Shown here piece after piece: positions 51,355 to 58,724 of a DNA stretch of 64,000 nt. How positions within the stretch are numbered: position 1 is the first letter of the stretch; every line of letters begins with the position of its first letter. This stretch comes from Marinibacterium sp050389775 (GTDB taxonomy: Bacteria > Pseudomonadota > Alphaproteobacteria > Rhodobacterales > Rhodobacteraceae): NCBI RefSeq assembly GCF_050389775.1, contig NZ_CP177144.1, positions 3,596,001 to 3,660,000 of the forward strand, written 5' to 3'. The position numbers and the translations under genes were made by a program. Below the pieces are notes generated by a model. That model was not told the origin of the DNA, made no database searches, and worked only from the letters and a program-made list of their open reading frames with translations.

Positions 51355-53523
51355 ATGGACGGCAACGATATCCCCGCCGGCAAATGCCCGGTGATGCACG
51401 GTGGCATGACCGCATCGGGCAAGACCGTGACGGACTGGTGGCCGAACGCGCTCAACTTCGACATCCTGCACCAGCAGGACATCAAGACCAAACCGCTGGG
51501 CACCGATTTCGATTACCGCAAGGAACTGGAATCGCTCGACGTCGAAGCGCTGAAGGATGACCTGCGCAAGCTGATGACCGACAGCCAGGAATGGTGGCCG
51601 GCCGACTGGGGCTCCTACGTCGGCATGTTCGCCCGGGTCGCATGGCACGCGGCCGGCTCGTATCGCCTGGCTGACGGCCGTGGCGGTGGCGGCACCGGCA
51701 ACCAGCGCTTTGCGCCGCTGAACTCCTGGCCGGACAACGTCAACACCGACAAGGGCCGCCGCCTGCTGTGGCCGATCAAGAAGAAATACGGCAACAAGAT
51801 CTCCTGGGCCGACCTGATGATCCTGTCGGGCACGATCGCCTATGAAGTGGCCGGCCTGAAGACCTTTGGCTTTGCCTTCGGTCGCGAAGACATCTGGCAT
51901 CCCGAAAAGGACACCTACTGGGGTGACGAGCGGGAATGGCTGGCGCCGTCCGACAACCGCTACGGCGACCTGACCGATCCGACCTCGCTGGCCAACCCGC
52001 TGTCGGCCGTGCAGATGGGCCTGATCTACGTCAACCCCGAGGGCGTGAACGGCAACCCCGACCCGATGCGCACGGCGTCGATGATCCGCGAGACCTTTGC
52101 GCGGATGGCGATGAACGACGAGGAAACCGCGGCGCTGACCGCCGGTGGCCACACCATCGGCAAGAGCCACGGCAACGGTGACGCCGAGAACCTGTCGGCC
52201 GACCCCGAAGCCGCCGGCCTCGAAGCCCAGGGCATGGGCTGGTTCAACACCAAGGGCCGTGGCGTCGGCCGCGACACCGTGGTGTCGGGCATCGAAGGCG
52301 CCTGGACGACCAACCCGACCAAGTTCGACATGGGCTGGTTCGACATGCTGTTCGGCTACGAATGGGAGCTGACCAAGTCGCCCGCCGGGGCCAACCAGTG
52401 GAAGCCGATCGACATCAAGGAAGAGGACATGCCCGCCGACGTCGAGGACCCCTCGATCAAGTGCATGCCGATGATGACCGATGCGGACATGGCGATGAAG
52501 GTCGACCCGACCTACAACGCGATCTGCCAGAAGTTCATCGCCGATCCCGACTACTTTGCCGATACCTTCGCCCGCGCCTGGTTCAAGCTGACCCACCGCG
52601 ACATGGGCCCCAAGGTCCGCTACTTCGGTCCCGACGTGCCCAGCGAAGACCTGATCTGGCAGGATCCGGTGCCCGCCGGCTCGACCTCGTATGATGTCGA
52701 TGCCGTCAAGGCCAAGATCGCCGCGGCCGGCCTGTCGCTGACCGACATGGTCAACACAGCCTGGGACAGCGCCCGCACCTATCGCGGGTCGGACATGCGC
52801 GGCGGGGCCAACGGCGCCCGCATCCGCCTGGCCCCCCAGAAGGACTGGGCCGGCAACGAGCCCGAGCGCCTGGCCCGCGTGCTGTCGGTGCTGGAACCCA
52901 TCGCGGCCGAGACCGGGGCATCGGTGGCAGATGTCATCGTGCTGGCCGGCAATGTCGGTGTCGAACAGGCGGCCAAGGCGGCCGGTTATGACGTCACCGT
53001 GCCCTTCACCCCGGGCCGGGGCGATGCCACCGACGAGATGACCGATGCCGAAAGCTTCGATCCGCTCGAACCGCTGGCCGATGGCTTCCGCAACTGGCAG
53101 AAGGAAGACTATGTCGTCAGCCCCGAGGAAATGCTCCTGGACCGCGCCCAGCTGATGGGCCTGACCGCCGGCGAGATGACCTGCCTGATGGGCGGCATGC
53201 GGGCGATGGGCACCAACCACGGCGGCTCGGCCCATGGTGTCTTCACCGACAAGGTCGGCGCGCTGACCCCGGATTTCTTCACCACCCTGACCGACATGTC
53301 CTACAGCTGGGTCCCGGTCGAAGGTGGCACCTACGAGATCCGCGAGCGCACCACGGGCGACGTCAAGTTCACCGCGACGCGCGTCGACCTGGTGTTCGGC
53401 TCGAACTCGATCCTGCGGGCCTATGCCGAGGTCTATGCCCAGGACGACAACGCCGAGAAGTTCGTCAACGACTTCGTCACCTGCTGGACCAAGGTGATGG
53501 ACGCCGACCGCTTCGACGCCTGA
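51355..53523 (+). CDS. katG: Catalase-peroxidase KatG
   Basis: A 722-residue bifunctional haem peroxidase. The distal triad Arg94-Trp97-His98 lies in MFARVAWHAAGSYR; the covalent Trp-Tyr-Met adduct partners are in MGLIYVNPEGVNGNPDP and IRETFARMAMND. The proximal His is in GGHTIGKSHGNG. The C-terminal duplicated domain (DMVNTAWDSARTYRGSDMRG, GTNHGGSAHGVFTDKVG) is complete. It removes hydrogen peroxide. The ATG has AAAGGAG at ideal spacing. Divergent oxyR indicates peroxide induction. Confidence 0.97.
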   Translation: MDGNDIPAGKCPVMHGGMTASGKTVTDWWPNALNFDILHQQDIKTKPLGTDFDYRKELESLDVEALKDDLRKLMTDSQEWWPADWGSYVGMFARVAWHAAGSYRLADGRGGGGTGNQRFAPLNSWPDNVNTDKGRRLLWPIKKKYGNKISWADLMILSGTIAYEVAGLKTFGFAFGREDIWHPEKDTYWGDEREWLAPSDNRYGDLTDPTSLANPLSAVQMGLIYVNPEGVNGNPDPMRTASMIRETFARMAMNDEETAALTAGGHTIGKSHGNGDAENLSADPEAAGLEAQGMGWFNTKGRGVGRDTVVSGIEGAWTTNPTKFDMGWFDMLFGYEWELTKSPAGANQWKPIDIKEEDMPADVEDPSIKCMPMMTDADMAMKVDPTYNAICQKFIADPDYFADTFARAWFKLTHRDMGPKVRYFGPDVPSEDLIWQDPVPAGSTSYDVDAVKAKIAAAGLSLTDMVNTAWDSARTYRGSDMRGGANGARIRLAPQKDWAGNEPERLARVLSVLEPIAAETGASVADVIVLAGNVGVEQAAKAAGYDVTVPFTPGRGDATDEMTDAESFDPLEPLADGFRNWQKEDYVVSPEEMLLDRAQLMGLTAGEMTCLMGGMRAMGTNHGGSAHGVFTDKVGALTPDFFTTLTDMSYSWVPVEGGTYEIRERTTGDVKFTATRVDLVFGSNSILRAYAEVYAQDDNAEKFVNDFVTCWTKVMDADRFDA

Positions 53524-53535
53524 TCCCGGCCATCC

Positions 53536-53602
53536 CTGCCCCCTGACCGGGGGCAGAGCACATCCTTGACGCCCCGGCCCGGCTTGCCCCGGCCGGGGCG
53601 TC
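53536..53602 (+). terminator. Two hairpins downstream of katG
   Basis: CTGCCCCC/TGACC/GGGGGCAG at 53536-53556 and ACGCCCCGGCC/.../GGCCGGGGCGT at about 53569-53602. The first lacks a T run and the second is followed by CTCAGTATG. They probably end katG transcription. Confidence 0.6.
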
Positions 53603-53688
53603 TCAGTATGAGACAGCCTGTCTGCCGCCGCACAGGTTGCCACCTGCGCGCACCGATGCCACAGGGCTATACCCCGGGGAGGGCTCTC

Positions 53689-54372
53689 ATGCCGTTTGAC
53701 CGTTCCATCAAGATCGCACCGTCCATCCTGTCCGCCGACTTCGCCGATTTCGGGCGCGAGATCCGGGCCATCGAGGCGCAGGGCGCCGATTGGGTCCATG
53801 TCGACGTGATGGACGGGCATTTCGTGCCCAACCTGACCTTCGGCCCGCCGGCCGTGAAGGCCTTTCGCCGCCATGTGAAGACGGTGATGGACGTGCACCT
53901 GATGATCGCGCCGGTCGATCCCTACATCGATGCCTATGCCGATGCCGGGGCCGACATCCTGACCGCCCATGTCGAGGCCGGCCCGCATATCCACCGCACG
54001 TTGCAGGCCATCCGTGCGGCCGGCATGAAGGCCGGCGTGGCGCTGAACCCGGGCACCCCGGCCGAGGCCGTGGCCGAGCTGCTCGACCTGGCCGACCTGG
54101 TCTGCGTGATGACGGTGAACCCCGGTTTCGGCGGCCAGAAGTTCCTGGACATGACAGCCAAGGTCCGCCGCCTGCGCGAGATGATCGGCGACCGCGAGAT
54201 CCATATCGAGATCGACGGCGGGGTCGATCCGACCACCGCGCCGCTGGTCGCCGCCGCCGGGGCCGATGTGCTGGTGGCCGGCTCGGCCGTCTTCCGCGGC
54301 GGGTCGGTCGACGATCCCGCGCCCTATGGCGCCAACATCGCAGCCATCCGCGCCGCGGCCCAGGGCGCCTGA
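53689..54372 (+). CDS. rpe: Ribulose-phosphate 3-epimerase
   Basis: A 227-residue TIM-barrel epimerase. KIAPSILSADFADFGREI, VHVDVMDGHFVPNLTFGPP (metal-binding His/Asp), MDVHLMIAPVDPYIDAYADA, VMTVNPGFGGQKFLD and EIDGGVDPTTAPLVAAAGAD are all present. It interconverts ribulose-5-phosphate and xylulose-5-phosphate in the pentose phosphate or Calvin pathway. GGGGAGGG lies just before the ATG. It stands alone between katG and a repeat region. Confidence 0.97.
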   Translation: MPFDRSIKIAPSILSADFADFGREIRAIEAQGADWVHVDVMDGHFVPNLTFGPPAVKAFRRHVKTVMDVHLMIAPVDPYIDAYADAGADILTAHVEAGPHIHRTLQAIRAAGMKAGVALNPGTPAEAVAELLDLADLVCVMTVNPGFGGQKFLDMTAKVRRLREMIGDREIHIEIDGGVDPTTAPLVAAAGADVLVAGSAVFRGGSVDDPAPYGANIAAIRAAAQGA

Positions 54373-54399
54373 TCGCGCCCGGTCAGACCTGACCGCGCC

Positions 54400-54690
54400 C
54401 GGTGCCCCCCGAACGGTGGCCGGGCGCAGTCACGGCCGTTCGATGGCCGGTCCGCCCGGTCCCCTCTGTCGGACGGCTGATCCCCCTGATCGCCCCTGTT
54501 CGATGGCTGCTCCGCCCGGTCACGCCTGTCGATGACCGGGCCGTGATCGCAGCTGTTTCATGGCCGGTCCACCCCGTCAGTCCCATCAGACGACCGCCCC
54601 GCAGTCACCGGCTTTGGACCGTCAATCCACCCGGTCGCGCCTGTTCGACGTGACCGCCGCATCCGGTCGCACCTCTGCGCTGATCGGCCC
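54400..54690. repeat. Degenerate 57-60 bp tandem repeat
   Basis: The region downstream of rpe contains about four diverged copies of a unit beginning G-T-T-C-G-A-T-G-G-C-(C/T)-G with CCGCCCGGTC about 15 bases later. Copies begin near 54438, 54498, 54555 and 54612 (spacing 60, 57, 57). It is spacer sequence with no supported gene (gap 54373-54818). Confidence 0.65.
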
Positions 54691-54704
54691 TCCCTCCACA
54701 TGAC

Positions 54705-54735
54705 AAGGCCCGGCAGGCTGAACCTGCCGGGCCTT
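54705..54735. terminator. Rho-independent-type terminator between rpe and a convergent gene
   Basis: A 13-bp perfect stem AAGGCCCGGCAGG / CCTGCCGGGCCTT with loop CTGAA, followed by T-C-A-C-T. The A and T ends give partial bidirectionality. Confidence 0.85.
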
Positions 54736-54818
54736 TCACTGTCCCGTTGCGTACCCCTCGCGGGCGCGCCGATCGTAGGTGCCGGCCTGTTTGCGCGCCG
54801 CGGTCCCGTCGCGGAGGC

Positions 54819-55484
54819 TTACGCCCCCTGCGCGGTCTCGTCTGCCACCGGCCGGATGCCGGCATTGGCCTCGCATTCGCGCGTGGCCTGCAGCGCCTCG
54901 GCGCTGCCGTCGAGGCTGATCACCGTTTCCAGCTCCTTGCCCCACATCTTGACCGTGCTGGTCACGTAACCCGCGCTGGTGATGAAATCCTGGCTGGGCG
55001 ATTTCACGAAGGCCCCGGTATAGGCCTGCCCCCCGGCCCGCTGACGCCGGCCCAGCTTGCCCGTCTGGCTCAGGTCGCCGACGGTCAGCGTGGTCTTCTG
55101 CCGGCCCTGGCGGAAGGCGTCGGGCAGCTGGGTATAGACGGCCATGAAGGCCTCGGTCTCGTCGCTGGTCTTGCCGAATTGCACGGCGTTCATGTTGGCG
55201 TCGAACTTCTCGGCCAGGCAGGTGCCGCTGCTGCTGTTGTGGAAGATGAACCACCCGCCGGACTGGCCGTACATGTGGAAGACATCGCCCGACGCCGGCA
55301 GGCCGGCCTTTTCGGCCTCGCCCGATCCGCCCAGGCTGCTGCCCAGTCCGGCAATCGTGTCGACCGAGTTCGACAGGGCATTGGCAAACCGGTTGGCCAG
55401 GCGCAGCTCGGCCGAGGCCGAGGTCGCGCCGACAAGGGACGTGGCCGCCAGGGTGGCGGCAAGCGCAAGATGCATTGCTTTCAT
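54819..55484 (-). CDS. Secreted protein of unknown function
   Basis: A 221-residue exported protein. Residues 1-25 are a typical signal peptide (MKAMHLALAATLAATSLVGA then TSASA). The mature part includes DVFHMYGQSGGWFIFHNSSS, GTCLAEKFDANMNAVQFGKT and DFITSAGYVTSTVKMWGKEL, with two cysteines. I do not recognise the family. AAAAAGGA precedes the ATG at 55484. It is convergent with rpe and divergent from the subtilase gene. A periplasmic or surface location is inferred from the signal peptide. Confidence 0.75.
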   Translation of the reverse strand: MKAMHLALAATLAATSLVGATSASAELRLANRFANALSNSVDTIAGLGSSLGGSGEAEKAGLPASGDVFHMYGQSGGWFIFHNSSSGTCLAEKFDANMNAVQFGKTSDETEAFMAVYTQLPDAFRQGRQKTTLTVGDLSQTGKLGRRQRAGGQAYTGAFVKSPSQDFITSAGYVTSTVKMWGKELETVISLDGSAEALQATRECEANAGIRPVADETAQGA

Positions 55485-55905
55485 GGTCGGTCCTTTTTCA
55501 CTCATTCTTCGTTGACTGCTCGAAGCCTCGGGCGATGTCGTTGCACCGCCGGACGGACATACCATAACACGCAAACCGGCCCCGCCTGAGATACCTTGTC
55601 ACCAAGCCTGCCGGGAGTGTGCCATTTTTGTGTCGTCTTTTCCGTGGGTTCCGGGGTGTTCTTCAGCCGGACACCAGACTTGCCCCCGGGTAAGGCCCGA
55701 GGCACAGATTGTGGTAGGCCCACCCGCGCGTCCCTATCCGGCCCCAAGGCCGCCCCGCACCGCAGATCGCGTCAAATCCGGGCCGAACCGGGCCGCTCCG
55801 GGGGCGGAACGCGGCCGGATGGGGGATGCGCGCCGGAAAAGGCTGGCTTTTCCGGCCCAATCGGGCAAGCAGGACAGGCGCAGCACAAGCAGGGAGGCCG
55901 GGGCC
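55485..55905. promoter_or_regulatory. Divergent intergenic region secreted protein / subtilase
   Basis: A 421-bp gap with no supported gene. The sequence is less GC-rich around 55600-55680 (CATTTTTGTGTCGTCTTTTC), which may hold promoters. The ECF-like motif found upstream of the anti-sigma and RTX genes was not found here. Confidence 0.4.
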
Positions 55906-57099
55906 ATGAAGCGAGAACAGCAAGGGACAACGGCCAGGCCGCTGGCCGCGCTGGTGATGGCCGTGGCCTTGCTGGCCGGCTGTGTCGCCGACCATCCCGA
56001 CCCGCCGCCGGCCTCGCAGATCCGGGCCGATGCGGCCAACGTGGTCGACGCCCGCGAGATCGTCGCGCTGGTGCCCGGCCGGGCCGCTGCCGACCGGCTG
56101 GACCGAGGCGCCCGGGGACAGGGCTTTGGCTTTCGCGAACGGGTCGAGCTGGCCGGCATCGGCCTGTGGATGCTGCGCTACGAGATCCCCGCCCCGCTGG
56201 ACGGGCCCGGGGCGATTGCCGCGCTCGAGGCCATCGAGCCCGCGGCCACCGCCGGGGTCAACCATGCCTATGTGCCCGCCGCCGCGACGCCCGCCCCGCA
56301 GACCACCGTCGCCGACCGGTTCGATTATGCCAGCGCGCTGATGCACTGGCCCGCCGGCGGCTGCCCGGCGCGCGGCCCGATCGGCATGCTCGACACCGGC
56401 GTCGATCCGGCCCTGGCCGCCCGGACCGGCACCCGCATCGAGACCGGCGATTTCGCCCGGGGCGCGCCCGGCCCCGACAGCCACGGCACCGAGGTCGCCG
56501 CCGTCCTGCTCGACCCGCGCCGCCTGCAGGGCACGGCGCTTTACGCCGCCGATGTCATCGGGCGTTCGGCCCGGGGCCGCGAGGAGGCCGGGGTCGACAG
56601 CCTGCTCCGCGCGCTCGACTGGCTGGCCGCCCATGATGTGCGGCTGGTCAACATCAGCCTGGCCGGGCCCTACAACAAGCTGCTCGACCGGGGGGTCGAC
56701 CGGGCCGTGGCCCGGGGCATGATCATCGTGGCGGCAGTGGGCAATGACGGCGCCGGGGCGGCGCCGCGCTATCCCGCCGCCCTGCCCAATGTCGTGGCCG
56801 TGACGGCCGTGGACGCCCGGGGCCGGATCTATGACAAGGCCGTGCGCGGGGCCCATGTCGATGCCGCCGCGCCGGGCGTCGACATCTATGTCGACACCGG
56901 GGGCGCCGGCCATTTCGTCTCGGGCACCTCGATGGCCGTGCCTTTCGTCACCGCGCGCATTGCCGCCGATCCCGCGCTCTACGGCGCACCGGCCGGGGCG
57001 ATCCGCCAGCGGCTGGGGGCCAGCACGATCGACCTGGGCCAGCCCGGGCGCGATGCGACCTATGGCGCGGGGCTGGTCGTGGCCGGGCCGGATTGCTGA
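55906..57099 (+). CDS. Subtilisin-like serine peptidase (S8), predicted lipoprotein
   Basis: A 397-residue protein. A lipoprotein signal sequence ends MAVALLAGC (lipid-anchored Cys27 or nearby). The catalytic Asp lies in PIGMLDTGVDPAL, His in PDSHGTEVAAVL and Ser in FVSGTSMAVPFVTA, so the triad is complete. VNISLAGPYN and IIVAAVGNDGAGAA match the family. Between the signal and catalytic domains lies a roughly 80-residue domain (VDAREIVALVPGRAAADRLD ... GLWMLRYEIP) that looks like an inhibitor/propeptide fold. The downstream anti-sigma protein has a similar domain. GGGAGG precedes the ATG. It may work with the anti-sigma and ECF sigma genes (inference). Confidence 0.88.
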   Translation: MKREQQGTTARPLAALVMAVALLAGCVADHPDPPPASQIRADAANVVDAREIVALVPGRAAADRLDRGARGQGFGFRERVELAGIGLWMLRYEIPAPLDGPGAIAALEAIEPAATAGVNHAYVPAAATPAPQTTVADRFDYASALMHWPAGGCPARGPIGMLDTGVDPALAARTGTRIETGDFARGAPGPDSHGTEVAAVLLDPRRLQGTALYAADVIGRSARGREEAGVDSLLRALDWLAAHDVRLVNISLAGPYNKLLDRGVDRAVARGMIIVAAVGNDGAGAAPRYPAALPNVVAVTAVDARGRIYDKAVRGAHVDAAAPGVDIYVDTGGAGHFVSGTSMAVPFVTARIAADPALYGAPAGAIRQRLGASTIDLGQPGRDATYGAGLVVAGPDC

Positions 57100-57136
57100 G
57101 GAAAATGTGCCCCGGAGCACGATCCGGCGCTTGAAA

Positions 57137-57166
57137 TTTGAACCGATCGGCCCTGTCATGCGACCC
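57137..57166 (+). promoter_or_regulatory. Candidate ECF-type promoter upstream of the anti-sigma gene
   Basis: TTTGAACCGA (57137-57146) and CGACCC (57161-57166) form a -35/-10-like pair with 17 bases between GAACC and GACCC. The same pair, TTTGAACCGA and CGACTG with identical spacing, lies upstream of the RTX gene at 60814-60785 on the other strand. In both cases the -10-like word is about 55 bases before the start codon. Confidence 0.6.
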
Positions 57167-57222
57167 AATGTCAGGGCCGGCCGGGATGGACCGGCGCGGG
57201 ACAACACGAAGGAGCTCTGGAC

Positions 57223-57858
57223 ATGTCCGGACATGGGGACCACGGGGAAGACCGCCCCGGCGAAGAGGCGCTGCTGGACTATATCGCCGGGCGCCTGCCC
57301 GGCCCGGACAGGGCGGCGATCGACCGGGCGGCGGCGGCGGATCCCGACCTGGCCGCCGAGCTGGCCGTGATGCAGGGGCTCCGCAATGTCATGCAACAGG
57401 ACCAGGACGAGCTGGCCCCCGGCGAGCTGGGCTGGAAGCGGCTGGAACGGGCCATGGCCGCGCAGGACGCACAGGATGCACAGACCCGGGGCCTGGCCCC
57501 TGCCCCGTCACCGGCCGTTCGCCGGACGCCGACATGGGCGGTGGCGGCCGGTGCGGCGGTGGCCGCGGTGATCGGCTGGCAATTCCTGGCCACGCCCCTG
57601 ATCGACGGGCCCGGCGCGGGCTATGGCACGGCCAGCGGCCCGACCGCGGCGGCCTTTGTCCTGACCGTGGGTTTTGCGCCCCAGGCCACCGAGGCCGAGC
57701 TGCGCGGGCTGCTCGATGCCACCGGCGGGCGCATCGTCGACGGGCCGAGCGCCCTGGGCCTGTGGCAGGTGGCCTATGACGATGACACCGCCCGGGCCGC
57801 CGCCCTGCAGACCTTTGCCGACAGCCCGGCCCTCGTGGCCCATGTCCAGGCCGACTGA
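57223..57858 (+). CDS. Membrane anti-sigma factor with propeptide-like periplasmic domain
   Basis: A 211-residue protein. A cytoplasmic helical N-terminus (EEALLDYIAGRLPGPDRAAI, DPDLAAELAVMQGL) has the anti-sigma pattern without the zinc HxxxCxxC motif. One membrane helix lies at about 104-124 (TWAVAAGAAVAAVIGWQFLA). The periplasmic C-terminal part (VLTVGFAPQATEAELRGLLD ... GLWQVAYDDDTARAAALQTF) resembles subtilase propeptides and the N-terminal domain of the adjacent S8 lipoprotein. The expected partner is the ECF sigma factor at 58029-58571, on the opposite strand. GGAG precedes the ATG. Confidence 0.75.
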   Translation: MSGHGDHGEDRPGEEALLDYIAGRLPGPDRAAIDRAAAADPDLAAELAVMQGLRNVMQQDQDELAPGELGWKRLERAMAAQDAQDAQTRGLAPAPSPAVRRTPTWAVAAGAAVAAVIGWQFLATPLIDGPGAGYGTASGPTAAAFVLTVGFAPQATEAELRGLLDATGGRIVDGPSALGLWQVAYDDDTARAAALQTFADSPALVAHVQAD

Positions 57859-57865
57859 ACCGCGC

Positions 57866-57936
57866 GCCGGCCCGTCCCCGGGCCGGCCAAGCCCGCCCCC
57901 GTCTCCGCGCAGTCCATCCCCGATGGGCTGCGTTTT
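57866..57936 (+). terminator. Terminator after the anti-sigma gene
   Basis: A 9-bp stem GCCGGCCCG/TCCC/CGGGCCGGC (57866-57887), then CGCAGTCCATC/CCC/GATGGGCTGCG (57908-57932 with one G-T pair) followed by TTTTGCTTTT. The second hairpin with its T tract is a convincing Rho-independent terminator. Confidence 0.85.
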
Positions 57937-58028
57937 GCTTTTGGGGTCACTCCTGTCGCCCGACTGTTACCAATCAGGCTTCCCGCCTTTGTCCCGCCGG
58001 CCTTCGCCCCGGCTTTCGCCGGCCGCAG

Positions 58029-58571
58029 TCACACCGTCACGGCCTCGCGCGTCAGGCAGCGCATCAGCAGCTTCTTGGCATGGTGGATGCGCGTCTTGAT
58101 CGTGCCCACCGGCACGCCCTCGACCTCGGCCGCCTGCGGGTATGACAGGTCCTCGTAGAAGGCCAGCCGCACCGCGCTCTGCTGCACCTCGGGCAGCTTG
58201 CCCAGGCAGGCCTTCAGCTTGCGCGCATCCGCCGCCGCTTCCATCACCGCCTGGGCCGAGGGGCTGTCATCGGCCAGCGTGTCGTCGGGCGCGTCGCGCA
58301 GGCTGACCCGCTGGGCCTTGCGCACCCGGTCCACGGCCTTGTTGCGCGCGATGCCGTAAAGCCAGGTCTTGACCGACGATTGCCCCCGGAACCGCCCGGC
58401 CGCCTTCCAGACCTCGAGAAAGGCCTCCTGCATCACGTCGGCCGCCTCGAAGGCATCGCCCAGCCGCAGCTTGATGAACCGGTAAAGCCCGGCCTGGTGG
58501 CGTTCGTAGAAGACCTTCATCGCCGCCCGGTCGCCCTGGCCGATGCGGGTCAGCAGTTCTGCATCCTGCAC
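58029..58571 (-). CDS. ECF-type RNA polymerase sigma factor
   Basis: A 180-residue group IV sigma factor. Region 2 (RHQAGLYRFIKLRLGDAFEA, ADVMQEAFLEVWKAAGRFRG, WLYGIARNKAVDRVRKAQRV) binds the -10 element and core. Region 4 (LPEVQQSAVRLAFYEDLSYP, QAAEVEGVPVGTIKTRIHHA) is the -35-binding HTH. The start is GTG at 58571 with GGAGG at good spacing. It is not next to an anti-sigma gene on the same strand; the anti-sigma gene is convergent, 170 bp away. The RTX gene lies 153 bp upstream on the same strand, with terminator-like hairpins between them. Confidence 0.92.
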   Translation of the reverse strand: MQDAELLTRIGQGDRAAMKVFYERHQAGLYRFIKLRLGDAFEAADVMQEAFLEVWKAAGRFRGQSSVKTWLYGIARNKAVDRVRKAQRVSLRDAPDDTLADDSPSAQAVMEAAADARKLKACLGKLPEVQQSAVRLAFYEDLSYPQAAEVEGVPVGTIKTRIHHAKKLLMRCLTREAVTV

Positions 58572-58641
58572 CGGATCCTCCCCCGCATCGTCTCGCTTGC
58601 TGTCACTTGCATCATCCGTATTTCTCTTTCCACGACAAGAC

Positions 58642-58708
58642 GGACCCCGCCGGCTGGGGCCGACGGGGTCCAGGTTTGCCCCGGAGATTGCGAAAGACGG
58701 GGCAAACC
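58642..58708 (-). terminator. Double hairpin between the RTX gene and the sigma gene
   Basis: GGTTTGCCCCG/CGGGGCAAACC (58673-58708, 11-bp stem) and GGACCCCG/CGGGGTCC (58642-58671). Read on the minus strand they follow the RTX stop by 17 bases. There is no T run, but the paired stems should reduce read-through into the sigma gene. Confidence 0.65.
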
Positions 58709-58724
58709 GTCCCTTTGCGGCCCG